Source of the DNA: Rhypophila decipiens
Lineage: Eukaryota; Ascomycota; Sordariomycetes; Sordariales; Naviculisporaceae
Assembly: GCA_033297075.1 (NCBI GenBank)
Contig: MU858076.1
Coordinates: 1,720-65,719, forward strand
Direction of reading: 5' to 3'
DNA length: 64,000 nucleotides
This document shows, in pieces, positions 43,138 to 54,099 of this stretch. The position numbers and the translations under genes are program-made. Positions within the stretch are counted from its first letter, which is position 1; each line of letters opens with the position of its first letter. The notes beneath the pieces were generated by a model that was not told where the DNA came from, made no database searches, and saw only the letters and a program-made list of their open reading frames with translations.

Positions 43138-45052
43138 CTACACACTGATATTTTCGTTGGACTTGATCGTGACTCTGCAGCCGTCAGCGCTTGACAAGAC
43201 CAGAGTTAGTGTCTGCCTCTCTGTTCCAACTGGCTCAACCGTCTCCCCTTCCGGGAGAGCAATAACAGGGAACGTCTGCAGGAGGCGTATAATCGTGTAC
43301 GAGATCTCCATCAAGGCGAAGTCTTCACCCAGGCATTGCCTCGGGCCGCCGTTGAATGGGAAGTAAGCCCATCCGATGTCGTCAAGTTCTCCCGTTTCCC
43401 ACCGTTCGGGGCGGAAATTGCAGGCATCCTCACCGAAGAGGCTTTTCATACGTGTGTTTACGTATTGCGAGAAAACCACCAGTTCTCCTTTGCGTACCAT
43501 GATTGGGCTTCTGCCGTCTGGGCCGCCTCCAGTAGGAAGGATTGTTGTTTTGACAGCCTCACGGTTGTTGAGGGGCACAGGAGGGTATAGGCGAAGACCT
43601 TGTGTGGAGCTTAGCCTCTTTTCTTATCTGCACGTTAAATTGTCAGAGAATCACTCACTCTCTTTCACAACACATGCCAAAAAAGGCATCTTCCTAATTT
43701 GTTCCCTTGTCGCCACTACCTGCTCTCCCATAACAGCTGCTACTTCCCTCCGTAGGCGGTCCATCGCAGCAGGGTGTCGGACGAGAAGCCGGCTGTCTTG
43801 ATATTAGTAGTGGCAGGTTACCGAATCATCGATGCTTGCGAGACTTACAAGGTCCATGACAGGCAGCAGGCCGTGGTGTCCCGTCCGGCCAACAAGACAT
43901 TCAAAAGTTGGTCGCGAAGTTCGACCTCGGAGGCGGATTGTTGAGCAACCTGTCTAATGAACCAAGAAGCGCCACCTTCGTCCTGCTTTTCACCGCCTAG
44001 TTCATCTTTCATCAACCCTGCCTCTCGGATATAGCTCTCAACAAATTCGTGGACGGAGCGACATGCTTCTTTGAAGGACTTGGGGTTATAGACGAAATGA
44101 AATGGCGCCAGCCGAAATCGTTTGGCAAGACCTTCCTGGGCGATATTGAAATTCTCGGCAAACTTTCTGTTCTCCGTGTCTTGGTCAATGCCTGCCCTCA
44201 GACTGTAAACAGATCGGCCAAAGAGCAGGGCCGTGGCTGCGTCCATGGTGAGGTTAAAGAACAGCGGTTGTAGATCAATGGTTCCTCCTGAAGACAAGCA
44301 GGATACCAGGTTTGAAACGTGTTCATCGAAACATTCGAGGTTTTGGTATTGGATACGGACAAATTGTTTTCGTAACAGCTCTCGAGAGCGTTTCCAGGCG
44401 GCACCCTCTTGGGTGAAGATTCCTTTTCCGAGTAGAGGAGCGAAAACATCAGGTCGGCAGCCGAAGCCATAATCTAGAGAATATGTCTTAGTACAACAGG
44501 TACTGCGGAATATGCAGCAGCAGCCCGCAGCAGATAGAACACAGAAATCAACACTTGTCTGAATATCCCTCCGGATGGACCAGTAGGACTCTGCGGGGAC
44601 AATCGCGCGTCTCGCTTGCCTTTGAAATTAGTCGAGAGAAGTGCTTCGACATTCTTTGGGTGCAACACATGGTATGCCCGGGGGCCAACCAAGAGATACT
44701 GGCAAAGGTTGTTTCCTGGCTCGTAGTCTTTGGCAATAGAGCAAAGGAAAGCGAGGAGATGGCCATCGGCATTGGATTTCCAGAGGTCGACTATCCTGTC
44801 AATGCCCAACGGCCAGCGTTTGGACAGCTCTGGAGGCAGCTGGCATCCGTGTCTACGACCGTAAGCGGCATCGGCCTTTAATCCGTGATTGAGTCAGCGC
44901 GAGTGAATCGATACAAGCAGGAAAATGGGGTTGACGATGCTCACATGGTACTCTAAGATTGCCTTGAGAACTCTGTGCAAAACAACCACTCCCAAAAGCG
45001 CCAAGACTGCCAGCGTGATGCTGCTCGTAGTTGCAGAGATTGGAACTTTCAT
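43138..45052 (-). CDS. CYP52-like cytochrome P450 (alkane/fatty-acid hydroxylase type)
   Basis: Five exons, 45052-44945, 44875-44620, 44473-43849, 43792-43659 and 43598-43138, encode 527 residues. An N-terminal membrane helix (TLAVLALLGVVVLHRVL) is followed by the I-helix AGRDTTACCLSWT. The K-helix Glu-Ser-x-Arg in VVKESLRLYPPVP and the haem loop FNGGPRQCLG, with the axial cysteine, complete the core. The AGRDTT and FNGGPR forms are characteristic of the CYP52 group, which hydroxylate terminal carbons of fatty acids and alkanes at the ER. Intron 2 has a GC donor (AAAG|GCAAGC). The gene lies between the stand-alone hydrolase and the NLR gene and is divergent from the latter. No reductase is present. 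Confidence 0.9.
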
Positions 45053-45635
45053 ATCTTGCTGAGGTCGGTGTTGCGTGTAAAAGCTACGGTATTGCGCACT
45101 GCGTTCGGATGGAACTGGTTGAGAAGTGAAGAAGTTCGGGTCCAAGGAAATCCTGTGCTCTTTGGAAGTGTCGGTGTTGATTGGTGTTTCGTGTTTCGTG
45201 TTTACTGCCAGTCGGTGTGATCAAAGTTCCCTGTCTCATTGTTATTGGATGGGACGGCGCGTAACTTGTGGTTGACGAGACCGGGAAGGTGCAATATGTG
45301 GTGTATTCCTACACCCCTTACACCCCTGTACATGCCCAGCATCGAAGCGGCCAAGTGCATGGGCTGCCTGAATTAGCAGGCACCAAACTGTCCCGGTCGC
45401 AGGTCGTCCCTCAGATCACCAAGGTCCAAAGTCCAAGGTGGGGAAGTCGCGACCTGTTATCGAGAGGATAAACCCCTCCAGTATTCTGGTCTCATTGCTT
45501 CGCATATGTATTGACACTCACACAAAGCCAACAGGGCCCAAAAGTTCCCCTCCGCTTAGCTAACCATTGCTCGATCAAAGCTCAAATGCCTTCTGGGCGG
45601 TCTTTCACCCCCTGCTTCAGATCACTTCAGCAGAC
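45053..45635. other. Divergent promoter region P450 / NLR
   Basis: The P450 gene and the STAND/NLR gene share this 583-bp region as their upstream sequence. A CACCCCTTACACCCCT tandem lies near 45310. No gene is seen. Confidence 0.6.
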
Positions 45636-48600
45636 ATGCCACTTGGTTTTCATTCACTGAGGGATGGCAGCCACGGGGCCTCATCCGAGCACGAATTGGT
45701 GGAGTATGTTATCTCCAGAACATCACCTCTCTATCGCCCACTTGGATTGCAGCGAGCTGTGTACTTAGCTGACCACAACCATCCAGCATTGTTGCTGTTC
45801 ACGACCTTCACGAGGATTCTTTTGAAGCATGGACACATCCCGAGACCGGAGCCCTCTGGCTACGGGATTTCTTACCCGACCATATCCAAGCCGCCCGTGT
45901 GTTGGCATATGGATACGACTCATCGGCGTTGTCTCTCTTTACGAGCGATGCGCCGGAAAGGGTTCAGAGAATGGCTGAATCTCTGGTGCAAGAACTTCGT
46001 GCTAATCGCCAATTTGCCGGCTCCCTCAAGCGTCCTATAATATTCGTGTGCCATGGCATGGGCGGCGTGATTGTCAAGAAAAGTCTCATCTACTCCTCGT
46101 CAAGAACAGCCCCCAAAGTCTCTCATCTTTGGGATCAGTTTGTCTCAACATTTGCCATCGTTTTCTTTGGGACGCCACACGGCCCTATCGTCAAGTCTAC
46201 CTGGCTTGACTTTGAGGCATCCATATCGTCAAGCTTATCCCGGAGATCCGGTTCATTTTCACCAATTCGCCGCCTCACCCGACGACTCGAAGAAGGAGAT
46301 ACAGATCCCCAACTGCCTCGGCTGGTGGATATGGAATTCGCTCCCCTGGTCAAAAAGTTTCACATATTCTATTTGTGGGAGCAGTTACCGACACGCCTTG
46401 GCGACCGCTGGGAATTTCTCGTCCATCCCCACTCGGCTGCACCAAACATCGACAACACCGAGTCCGCTGCCATACACGCGACGCACTCTCAGATGGCCAA
46501 GTTCCCGTCCAGGGAGTCTCCAGACTATCGTACAGTCATCGCGGCACTCTCTGCATACAGTGAGAAGGCACCTGCCGTGATTTCCAATCGATGGAAACAA
46601 GCGGACAGGGCTCTTCTCCAACTCAGGATTGGCGAGATACAGGAGATTGCGGGCTTCGAGTTTGATTTCCACATCGAGAAACCTGTTGAGCAGCATAAAA
46701 TTAATGTACCAGTACAACGACAACGGCACTTTCATCTACCGGAAGGGAGAACATCCACGTACATTGGACGCGAGGACATTCTCGGTACACTCTCTGACTC
46801 CTTTTTCCCAGGTGGCTCACCTGTGCTAAAAGGCGGCCAGAAGTCCTTTGTCGTGTTCGGTATGGGAGGTTGCGGAAAGACAGAACTCTGCTCGAAGTTT
46901 GCCAGTGACAATAAACATGAGTACGAGAAGTCTATCTCCCACTTGGTCAAATTGTCCATGCTGACTGGGTGACAACAGATACACGGCTATTTTCACGATT
47001 TATGCCGCATCGGACGAGACAATAAAGGAGTCTTTCTCCAGAATAGGCGAGCTTGCGGGCTTACAGCCTACCGAAAATGCTGGGAAACACTTTCTCACAC
47101 AGCAGATTGAGCCATGGCTTCTTATAATCGATAATGCGGACGATGGGACTCTAAACCTTAGCAGCTTGTTCCCAAGTGGAAATTCTGCCCATATTCTAGT
47201 CACGACCCGGAATCGTGATTTCAGTCGGGAAGGAACACTTGGATCTCTTGAGCTCAAAGGCCTCCGGGAGGACGAAGCTGTTCAGCTGCTTCTGACAAAG
47301 GCAGACATTCCACTGCCTTGGGATGGCGCCGTAACAAAAGTGGCAAGCCTTATCACTAAAGCTCTTGGATATCTTGCCTTGGCCTTGATCCAGGCAGGGA
47401 CATGTGTATATCGAGGTGTCTGCAAACTTGGGGGTTATCTCGATATTCACTCGGAAGCTAGACGAAAGCTTAACAAGAAGCAGCTCTCCACAGGCACCAA
47501 TCAACCTGGGAATACGATAGCGACGGTATACTCAACTTTTGACGTTTCTCTTGGCCTTTTGTTGAAACAACCAGTGTCAACCTCCCGACAAGACGCATCC
47601 GACCTCTTGAGCATCTTTGGATTCTTCCATTTTGAGTTCATACCTCTTGACATATTTTCGCGTGCGGTCATGAAACGAGAAGCGGAGCTCCATTCACAGA
47701 GCTCACCAGCCAAGTCGTGGACATCAACTTTAGTCCAGGTGGCTATTCGAAGGATAAGCCCCCCAGTTACATTACCAGGTTTTCTAAAGCCCATCGACGG
47801 GAAATTGGACAAGTATCGCATAAACTGGGCACTCGCCGAGTTACAGTCCCTGTCGTTTATTCGATCTGATGGCAAGTACGTCTCCCTGCACCCGCTAATT
47901 CACGACTGGGCCAGAGACCGGCTTTCCAGCTCGGAGAGGCATATATGGTCCTCGCTTGCTTTCAATACCCTGATGTCTTCCGTCTCACTTCCCCCGGAGA
48001 GCAGCAGCGAGATGGACGGAAGCTTCCATAGAGACCTACTTCCTCACATCGATGCCTGCCTAGCTGAGCATGGGGCGCCACTCAAAGAGGAAACCAGGGT
48101 CATGTGGGGGCTACGTTTTCAAATCGCCAAGCTCTGTCAGCCGACCTTTTTGTTGATCGTCCGGGACCAGATTCAGCAACATGCCAAATGCGGCTATGTG
48201 TTTGCCGAAAGAGGGCATTTTGACAAGTCTGCGCAGCACCTTGAAATCGTCAGAGACATGCTGATCAAAGTGCTCGGCTATCGGGATGAAAAGACAATGT
48301 CTGCAATGCTCGGGCTTGCAGGTGTTTACTGGGGTCTCGGGCGGCTAGAAGAGGCCATCGCCTTGCAGCTGTCGGTTGTCGATACCCGATCACATCTCCA
48401 CGGGCCGACACATCAATCTACTCTGCAAGCCATGGACCAACTGGGCAAGTCGTACTGGCTACATGGGCAGTATCGTGAGGCGCTTGAGCTACAGCAGACA
48501 ACTGCAGATCAGATGAGGGCAACTCTCGGCATAAATAATCCCCAGACGCTTGCGGCGCTGGACAATCTTGGTGTCACTCTTGGGGCATGGCGGAGGTTTC

Positions 48601-49412
48601 AAGACAGCTTCCAAGTACACAACGAGGTGTTGACCGCCCGACTAGACATGGAGAGCTATGGGCCCAACCATCTTGATACATTGACCACAAAGGCTAACCT
48701 TGCCATGGCTCTCTTGGACATGGGAAGAACGGACCAGGCAATGAAGATGATGACAGATGTATATCGCGAACGGCAGAAACAACTCGGAAAAGAACATCCT
48801 TGGACACTATGGGCACTCTCCTACCTGGCCAAGGTCGAGATCGAGATAGGATGCTACCAGCAGGCCGAGGAGCTCCTCACCTGGGGTATTGAGGCCGGTG
48901 TAAGGAGTCTAAGTGAGGATCATCTTGGCGTCCTTATGGGCTCCGGACACCTTGCGCAGGTGTATGCGAGAACGGGGAGGCTAGATGAAGCCGAGAGACT
49001 GACGCTGGACATCATCAGGAAGATCCAGCCAAGCCGAGGGACTGCTCACCCAGATTGTGTCTATGCGTTTTTGAAGCTAGCACAATTGTACGAACTCAAA
49101 GGGGAACATGAAAAGGCAGCTGAGTACTGTGAACTGGGCCTGGAAAGAGCAGACATGCGTATCACACGCGAGCACCCCTTGGCTCGAGATCTCGAACAGC
49201 TGCTTGACAAACTTCGAGCGACTCTACGTGTAGTTGACACCGAGTCGGATATGGCCACGCTGGCGGAGAGCAACCGGGAATTCGAGACTGACGCATCATC
49301 GACAACGCCAAGTACGTCCAAGAATCGGGACAAGACCAATAGAGAGGGTAGTGATGTGAAATCGGATTTTGACAAGGTAGAGCCGAGGTTTGGTCGGAAT
49401 GTGACTTGGTGA
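45636..49412 (+). CDS. STAND/NLR protein: SesB-like hydrolase - NB-ARC - TPR
   Basis: Exons 45636-45703, 45787-46920 and 46979-49412 give 1211 residues. Domain 1 (about 23-300) is an alpha/beta hydrolase: DIVAVHDLHEDSFEAWTHPETG, WLRDFLPDHI, VLAYGYDS, IVFFGTPHG and a His in AIHATHSQMAKF. Its nucleophile elbow reads CHGMGG, with Gly113 where the serine should be. Domain 2 is the nucleotide-binding module with P-loop GMGGCGKT at 381-388, Walker B PWLLIIDNAD and sensor HILVTTRNRD. Domain 3 is a winged-helix region. Domain 4 has about six 42-residue TPRs of kinesin-light-chain type (LAGVYWGLGRLEEAI, LGKSYWLHGQYREAL, LAQVYARTGRLDEAE). Such proteins act in heterokaryon incompatibility and fungal innate immunity: ligand binding to the repeats triggers assembly. 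The exon 1 join (GA|C) restores VDIVAVH. Confidence 0.9.
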
Positions 49413-50792
49413 CGGGGACGGACAAACACGGGTGACTGTAATTGCACTCGGCAGGGGTCAGTATTCTGGGTACCCGTGTACTCTGTATGGCACCGCGCCT
49501 GTGATGGCGGATACCTGAAGCCCCTTGCGTTTGCTGTGGCGTTCGCTTGGTTCGCTTGGGTGTGGATGCAGAAGTTTGCTTTGCTGTCTCCTCCTTGAAC
49601 AAAACTTGGAGTGTTCACTGCCGAAAAAAGCTCGTGATGAGAATAGGGTTTTGTTGCATGATGGCTGACAAGGAGACCATAGAGTCTATGGAGATGAGTG
49701 CGTCATACCGTTCACTGCACATTCCGCCTCCAAAGCTAAACTTCCAAAGTTTTATGCCTTGTCGGGGCCACAAGGGATCTATGTACAATGAGATGCTTGA
49801 ATAATTGTTGGCTCAGTTCCCTTACCAGGGGTTTGTACAACACCATGACTTCAGATTATATCTATAGCTCACTTGAGGGTACTATTAAAAAGTAGACAAT
49901 TGGAGAATGTGATTAATTTGTTCTTGAGCTTAGCAATTAATCTTTCTTTCGGCGTTAAAACATGTTATTTAGCTGGAGAGCTGTGTTGAGTTCAGGGGAG
50001 ATGTACTACACTAACAATTAGAATAAACCGGGGGGGTGTGGAGGTTCAGAAAATGAATTTAACTTTGCGCATATAACTAGATGGATGTGAAAAAGACGTT
50101 GTAGTTCCATACGAGCGGACGCGGAAACGGGTTTAACTTTTAACGTTCACTCATCCCACGTACGTTATTGGAAGATCAAAACTTATAATTTAGCTTCGGA
50201 GATATCCACATGGGCAGACCCGGAAACGGCTTTTACTTCCAACGTTTACGCCACCTACCTCATATCATAGGTTCGAAGATAAAAAGTCATCAGTCAATAA
50301 TCCAAAGTCAATAAACACAAGTCAATTAAAACATCACAGAATGAGAGACGAACACAATCTCTACTATGTACCATAGTAGTACCATAAGGAAACCAAAATC
50401 CGTGCCAAAAAAAAAACCTCAGAAACAAGAAAACATCAGAAACACCAAAATCCTGCCTGTCCGCCAGACTGCGACGGTGTGGTTGTGGGTGGGTATCCGC
50501 TGAACTTTTCCTCTGATCTAGACCAAATTATCAAATGGAACAGAAACTGTGTATATCCAACTCAACAAAGGAATCTGTGAAAAGATTTATAAAAACAAAC
50601 TGCCTTGCTTCTTTGCGCCAAGAATGAAAGGTCAGCAATGAGATAAGGAAAGGAAGAACTGAATGAAGCCCCCGGGGTGTCGATCAGCCAAAATGCTTAT
50701 TTAGGCCTTGCCGCTGAACCTGACTTCCTTCGCGCTCCTCTGAGGTCCCCAGCGCTGGGGGGTGGGAAAATTTTCTTTTCTTTTTTGCTTTT
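49413..50792. other. AT-rich gene-free region
   Basis: Downstream of the NLR gene. From 49800 to 50430 the base composition turns AT-rich and repeated, which fits RIP-affected or relic transposon DNA. A tandem duplication at 50114-50285 is annotated separately. No gene is seen. Confidence 0.5.
50114..50285 (+). repeat. Diverged tandem duplication
   Basis: Copies at about 50114-50182 and 50211-50285 share CGGAAACGG-TTT-ACTT--AACGTT-AC and later GAAGAT-AAAA. Differences are mainly transitions. The spacing is 97 bases. Confidence 0.65.
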
Positions 50793-51850
50793 TCATCGTT
50801 TTTGCTTTGTGGTTGTGTTTTTCGCCGTGGCTGTCTTTCTCCTCTTCGCGTTGCCACTGCCTTTGACGGTGATACAGTCATCGTCAGATTCCGCGGCAGC
50901 ACGCTTGCGGTTCTTAGAGGGGAGCGTGGCGGGTTCGGTTAATCTCTGGGGCGTTGGCAGATTTGACGACTCTGGGGCTGTGGGCTCCGGTTGAGAAAGC
51001 ACCCTGTCGGCCTGTGCAATCACCCTCTCTGTCATTGACCAGGGGAAGGTCAGGTTGGGAGGTGTAGGTTCGTCAAACCCTCCGAATGGTGTGTCCCAGC
51101 GCCATTGTGGGAGAGCATTTTCGTACCAGGGAGCCGGGAAAGGGAACGGGTTGGGCAGCGTGGGCATGCTGCTCTGGTCAGACTCCTGTTCCTGGTAGTA
51201 CTGGAAAATATCCTCGTCGGCCAGGACAGCATTCTCGTGCGCCGGGAAAAAAGACGGGTTGGTGTTCGTGGCCGCAGTGCTCTGCTCAGACTCCTGAAAC
51301 CCGGTCTTTGAGTTGGTTGGTTAGCTCGCTAGTTGTCTGTAAAGGTGTTTGCTGGGGACGAGAATCTTACCATAGGGGGGTGGTCGGGCTGCTCGGACTG
51401 CTGGTTATTGTACGAATGAACTAGCGAGGGGTATTCAGGTGCCCCTAGAACGGGAAAACGATGGCACTGTTAGCTGCTGTGTGATTGCGGTTCATATACT
51501 GCCAAGTGCCTACACTGTTCCGCGAGGTCTTCATCCTCGTCGTCTTCTTGAGGCTCCGGTTGGATCTCCGACATGCTCCCCATGAATCCTTGGGTCTCAG
51601 GCTGGGTCGCATGCCCGACCCGGGGTGTGGTAGAGCTGTTGGGGATGGGCGCATTCCCCTCGTTGCGTTCGATATGATCATCATGGGGCAAGACGTGGTA
51701 GGCTTGTGAGCAGAAGTCTGGGTACTTTGCTCTAGTCTGGTCGTTCATTTTCCCAAGTTCGTCGCGATATTTCGAGCATTGCTCGACCCAGTGCTTGTTA
51801 TTTTCCTTGCCGTAGCAGATGATACAGTGTGTATAATGGTGGATACACAT
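50793..51850 (-). CDS. Hypothetical fungal protein with Cys/His N-terminus and basic C-terminus
   Basis: Three exons, 51850-51514, 51444-51371 and 51293-50793, give 303 residues in consistent frame. The start MCIHHYTHCIICYGKENNKHWVEQC matches a widespread group of uncharacterised Sordariomycete proteins that begin MCI.HY.. with paired Cys/His. The middle is disordered and rich in Gln, Pro and Glu. The C-terminus ends in a bipartite nuclear-type signal (KNRKRAAAE, NAKRRKTATAK). The first intron donor (CAGT|GTAGGC) is chosen because it restores the WAPEYPSLVH frame. Nuclear location is likely; no activity is known. Confidence 0.7.
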
Positions 51851-52494
51851 CTTGAAGATGGCGAATGGACAGCTCGGGGGAAAGGGTGTAGGAAGACAAG
51901 TGGGTGATGCCCATATGTTGTTGGAGGATGAGGAGACTGTGAAAAGAACGAGGAATTCAAGAGAGATATGAAAGAAGGAGAAATTCAAGAAAGATGTGTG
52001 GGAGAGACAACGGCCCGCCCGAAGAATTATCTAAGGGAAGTCATGCAACTTAATTCGAGAGCGAGGATGGAACCTTTAATATTGTGGAAACAGCCACCAG
52101 CGGGCAGGACCAGTCACAAATGTTTCTGACCTCCATCTTGGGAGGGATTCACTATACTTTAAAAGCTTGATAACTTTATTCGAGAGCGAGGATGGAACCT
52201 TCAGCATTGTGGAAACGGCCACCAACGGGCACGACCAGTCACAAATGTTTCTAAACTCCATCTTGGTAGGGACTCACTGTTAAGGTTTCTGGCTGCGCGT
52301 TGATGCACAATATCGTTCCAATCCCGAAAAACGCCAACGCCACGCGTTGACGTTGTGCCCGCAAGGGGAAAAAGGAAACTTAAAACCACAGTGGCGCTAG
52401 ACACCAACGCCAGGAGAAAGTATATCTTTTCCAGCCACTTCACATCGCAAGGGAAACTTGCCCATAGACGAAGGTAAGAGTTCAGTCGCACACC
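51851..52494. other. Gene-free region holding a 101-bp tandem repeat
   Basis: The first part is the promoter of the Cys/His protein gene. The tandem repeat at 52053-52278 follows. From 52280 to 52494 the minus-strand frame is open but without motif. Confidence 0.5.
52053..52278 (+). repeat. 101-bp tandem repeat, two copies, 125-bp period
   Basis: Copies at 52053-52153 and 52178-52278 are more than 85 percent identical by eye (CGAGAGCGAGGATGGAACCTT, CAGTCACAAATGTTTCT, CTCCATCTTGG). They are separated by a 24-base AT-rich spacer. No coding function is evident. It may be a promoter duplication or a solo element end. Confidence 0.9.
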
Positions 52495-53551
52495 GTGGAC
52501 GCCTTCCGTGCTGTGGAGGTTAACGACGCGAGGACGACCGAGTGGCGAAGGAGGCTGGAGATCAGCCTCTCCGAGCAGCGGCTTCTTAGCTATTTGCGCC
52601 TTTTCGGGCCAAACCTCGACGTGGTTCTTGACTCCGGCGGGTTGCTTGTTGCCTCGGGCCGGTGGCCGGATGCATGGTGTGACTTGGACACTGTAGTCCA
52701 GATTCAGTGCCACAAGGCTTCGCGCTGTGGCCACCTTCGGAGTAAGCTGTTGACGGCGGAGGACGGTGCGTACCCCCTTCGTAACCCGTTTAGCTTGTCA
52801 TTCTGTTTTCGCTAATCCGGCCTCTGCAGTCCACACTGATAATCTAGCTTGCATAACTCCCGGGGATCAGAATGCCTGCCGTGTCTACCGAGCCAATTAC
52901 AGGAGAGAGCAAGAAGCCCGTATTGACGACCTCGTGGACGGCGAGGAGTATTTTGTTGTCCTCCTGACGCCTGGAGACCCGGAATCTTTTGTTGGCATAT
53001 CGAGCATTATACGATGGACCTCTCCAGCACCCCGCTCGCAAGGTCCCAACGACCTCACCGCACCTCAGAGCATCACAGTCGAGCCCTAAGAATCCTCAAG
53101 CCCCCAGTTGCATATACCCCTACCTGATTTCTCAAGCGACAGTGACATTAGCCCCGAGGAAGGTATTGATCTTGCCAGCGGTCTGGCGCCATCTCCATCA
53201 GCCGGGTCATCACTCGGTTCAGAATCGAACACCAGCGATATCTCCACCATGCCAGAACAAGAGTCCGCTAATGCTGAGCCCCGACCGGTTGCCAGCAACC
53301 CGCGTCCTACATCATTCGGTAGGTGTTCTCTCATGAAAACCCTTGTCTCACCTTGTAGCTTTCTGACAGCAATCCATAGTGCTTGGGCCTCGACTTGACG
53401 CCCCGACATTTTTAAAGTCGATAGGGAGCGATGGTACGAGGCTAGGAGCAACGACAACATGCGGGCGGTGATCGGCATCTTGTCAGGCGAGAAGATCCTG
53501 CCAGAGGAGTCGAGAAAGCGGCGGAGGCTTGACGAAGATTGTAAGACTATA
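52495..53551 (+). pseudogene. Decayed hypothetical gene with in-frame stop and frameshift
   Basis: A spliced frame joins 52495-52765 to 52830-53089 through a GTGCGT...GCTAAT...CAG intron. It continues in the same frame past a TAA at 53087 into a Ser/Glu/Pro-rich stretch to 53320, where a GTAGGT...CATAG intron follows. The next coding-like segment, ERWYEARSNDNMRAVIGILS ending RKRRRLDEDCKTI at 53551, is in another frame. The segment EEYFVVLLTPGDPESFVGIS looks conserved and coding. A CAA to TAA change, as produced by RIP, would explain the stop. There is no ATG start. I do not recognise the family. Confidence 0.45.
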
Positions 53552-54099
53552 TAGGAGGTGTTCTAGAGGAATCTCTAGGTATAAACAAAGTAGAATAGGC
53601 AATAACTTCTGGCCTCTATTACTACTACTATTTATAGGTTATTATAGAGACGGTAGTAGTCTAGGAACGCGAACGGGATCTTGTTCGGTAAAATATTGGG
53701 CGAGCGATGCACTAAGCCTACTGAGTTATTATTTACTCCTGTGCATTTCCCAAGATTTTAGATGAATTTAGCTGTAGCTTTGGGTATAAGTGACTGCCTT
53801 GCACAACCCTAACCCTGGACTGGCATGCATACATGGAGTCAGGGGCAAAAGGGTCCAGGGGCGGGAAGGTAAGCAGAAATGACACGTGACCGCCCGGCCG
53901 GTCTGCAGACTCGGCTCCACTTATTTTCCCACCTTAGCTCCCGGTGCGTCGGGATCAACCGTCACCAGCGTCATCGACTGGGCCTCCTTGTCCATCAAAA
54001 ATTGCCGCCCCTTCTCATCCACCCCAACAACCTCATCACCAAAACCTCGCCCCCCCGTGCAAATACATTCCTTTTTCCCAAAAAAAAAGAGAAAGTCAT
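53552..54099. other. AT-rich relic and Nudix promoter
   Basis: 53600-53670 reads like fungal transposon relic DNA (TACTACTACTATTTATAGG). A two-unit CCCTAA motif lies at 53806. The last 150 bases are the C-rich leader of the Nudix gene with an A9 run. Confidence 0.4.

Noticed and set aside
5792..45052. Terpene biosynthetic cluster joining the synthase with the P450
   Set aside because: They are 35 kb apart with housekeeping genes in between, and the P450 is of the fatty-acid CYP52 type.
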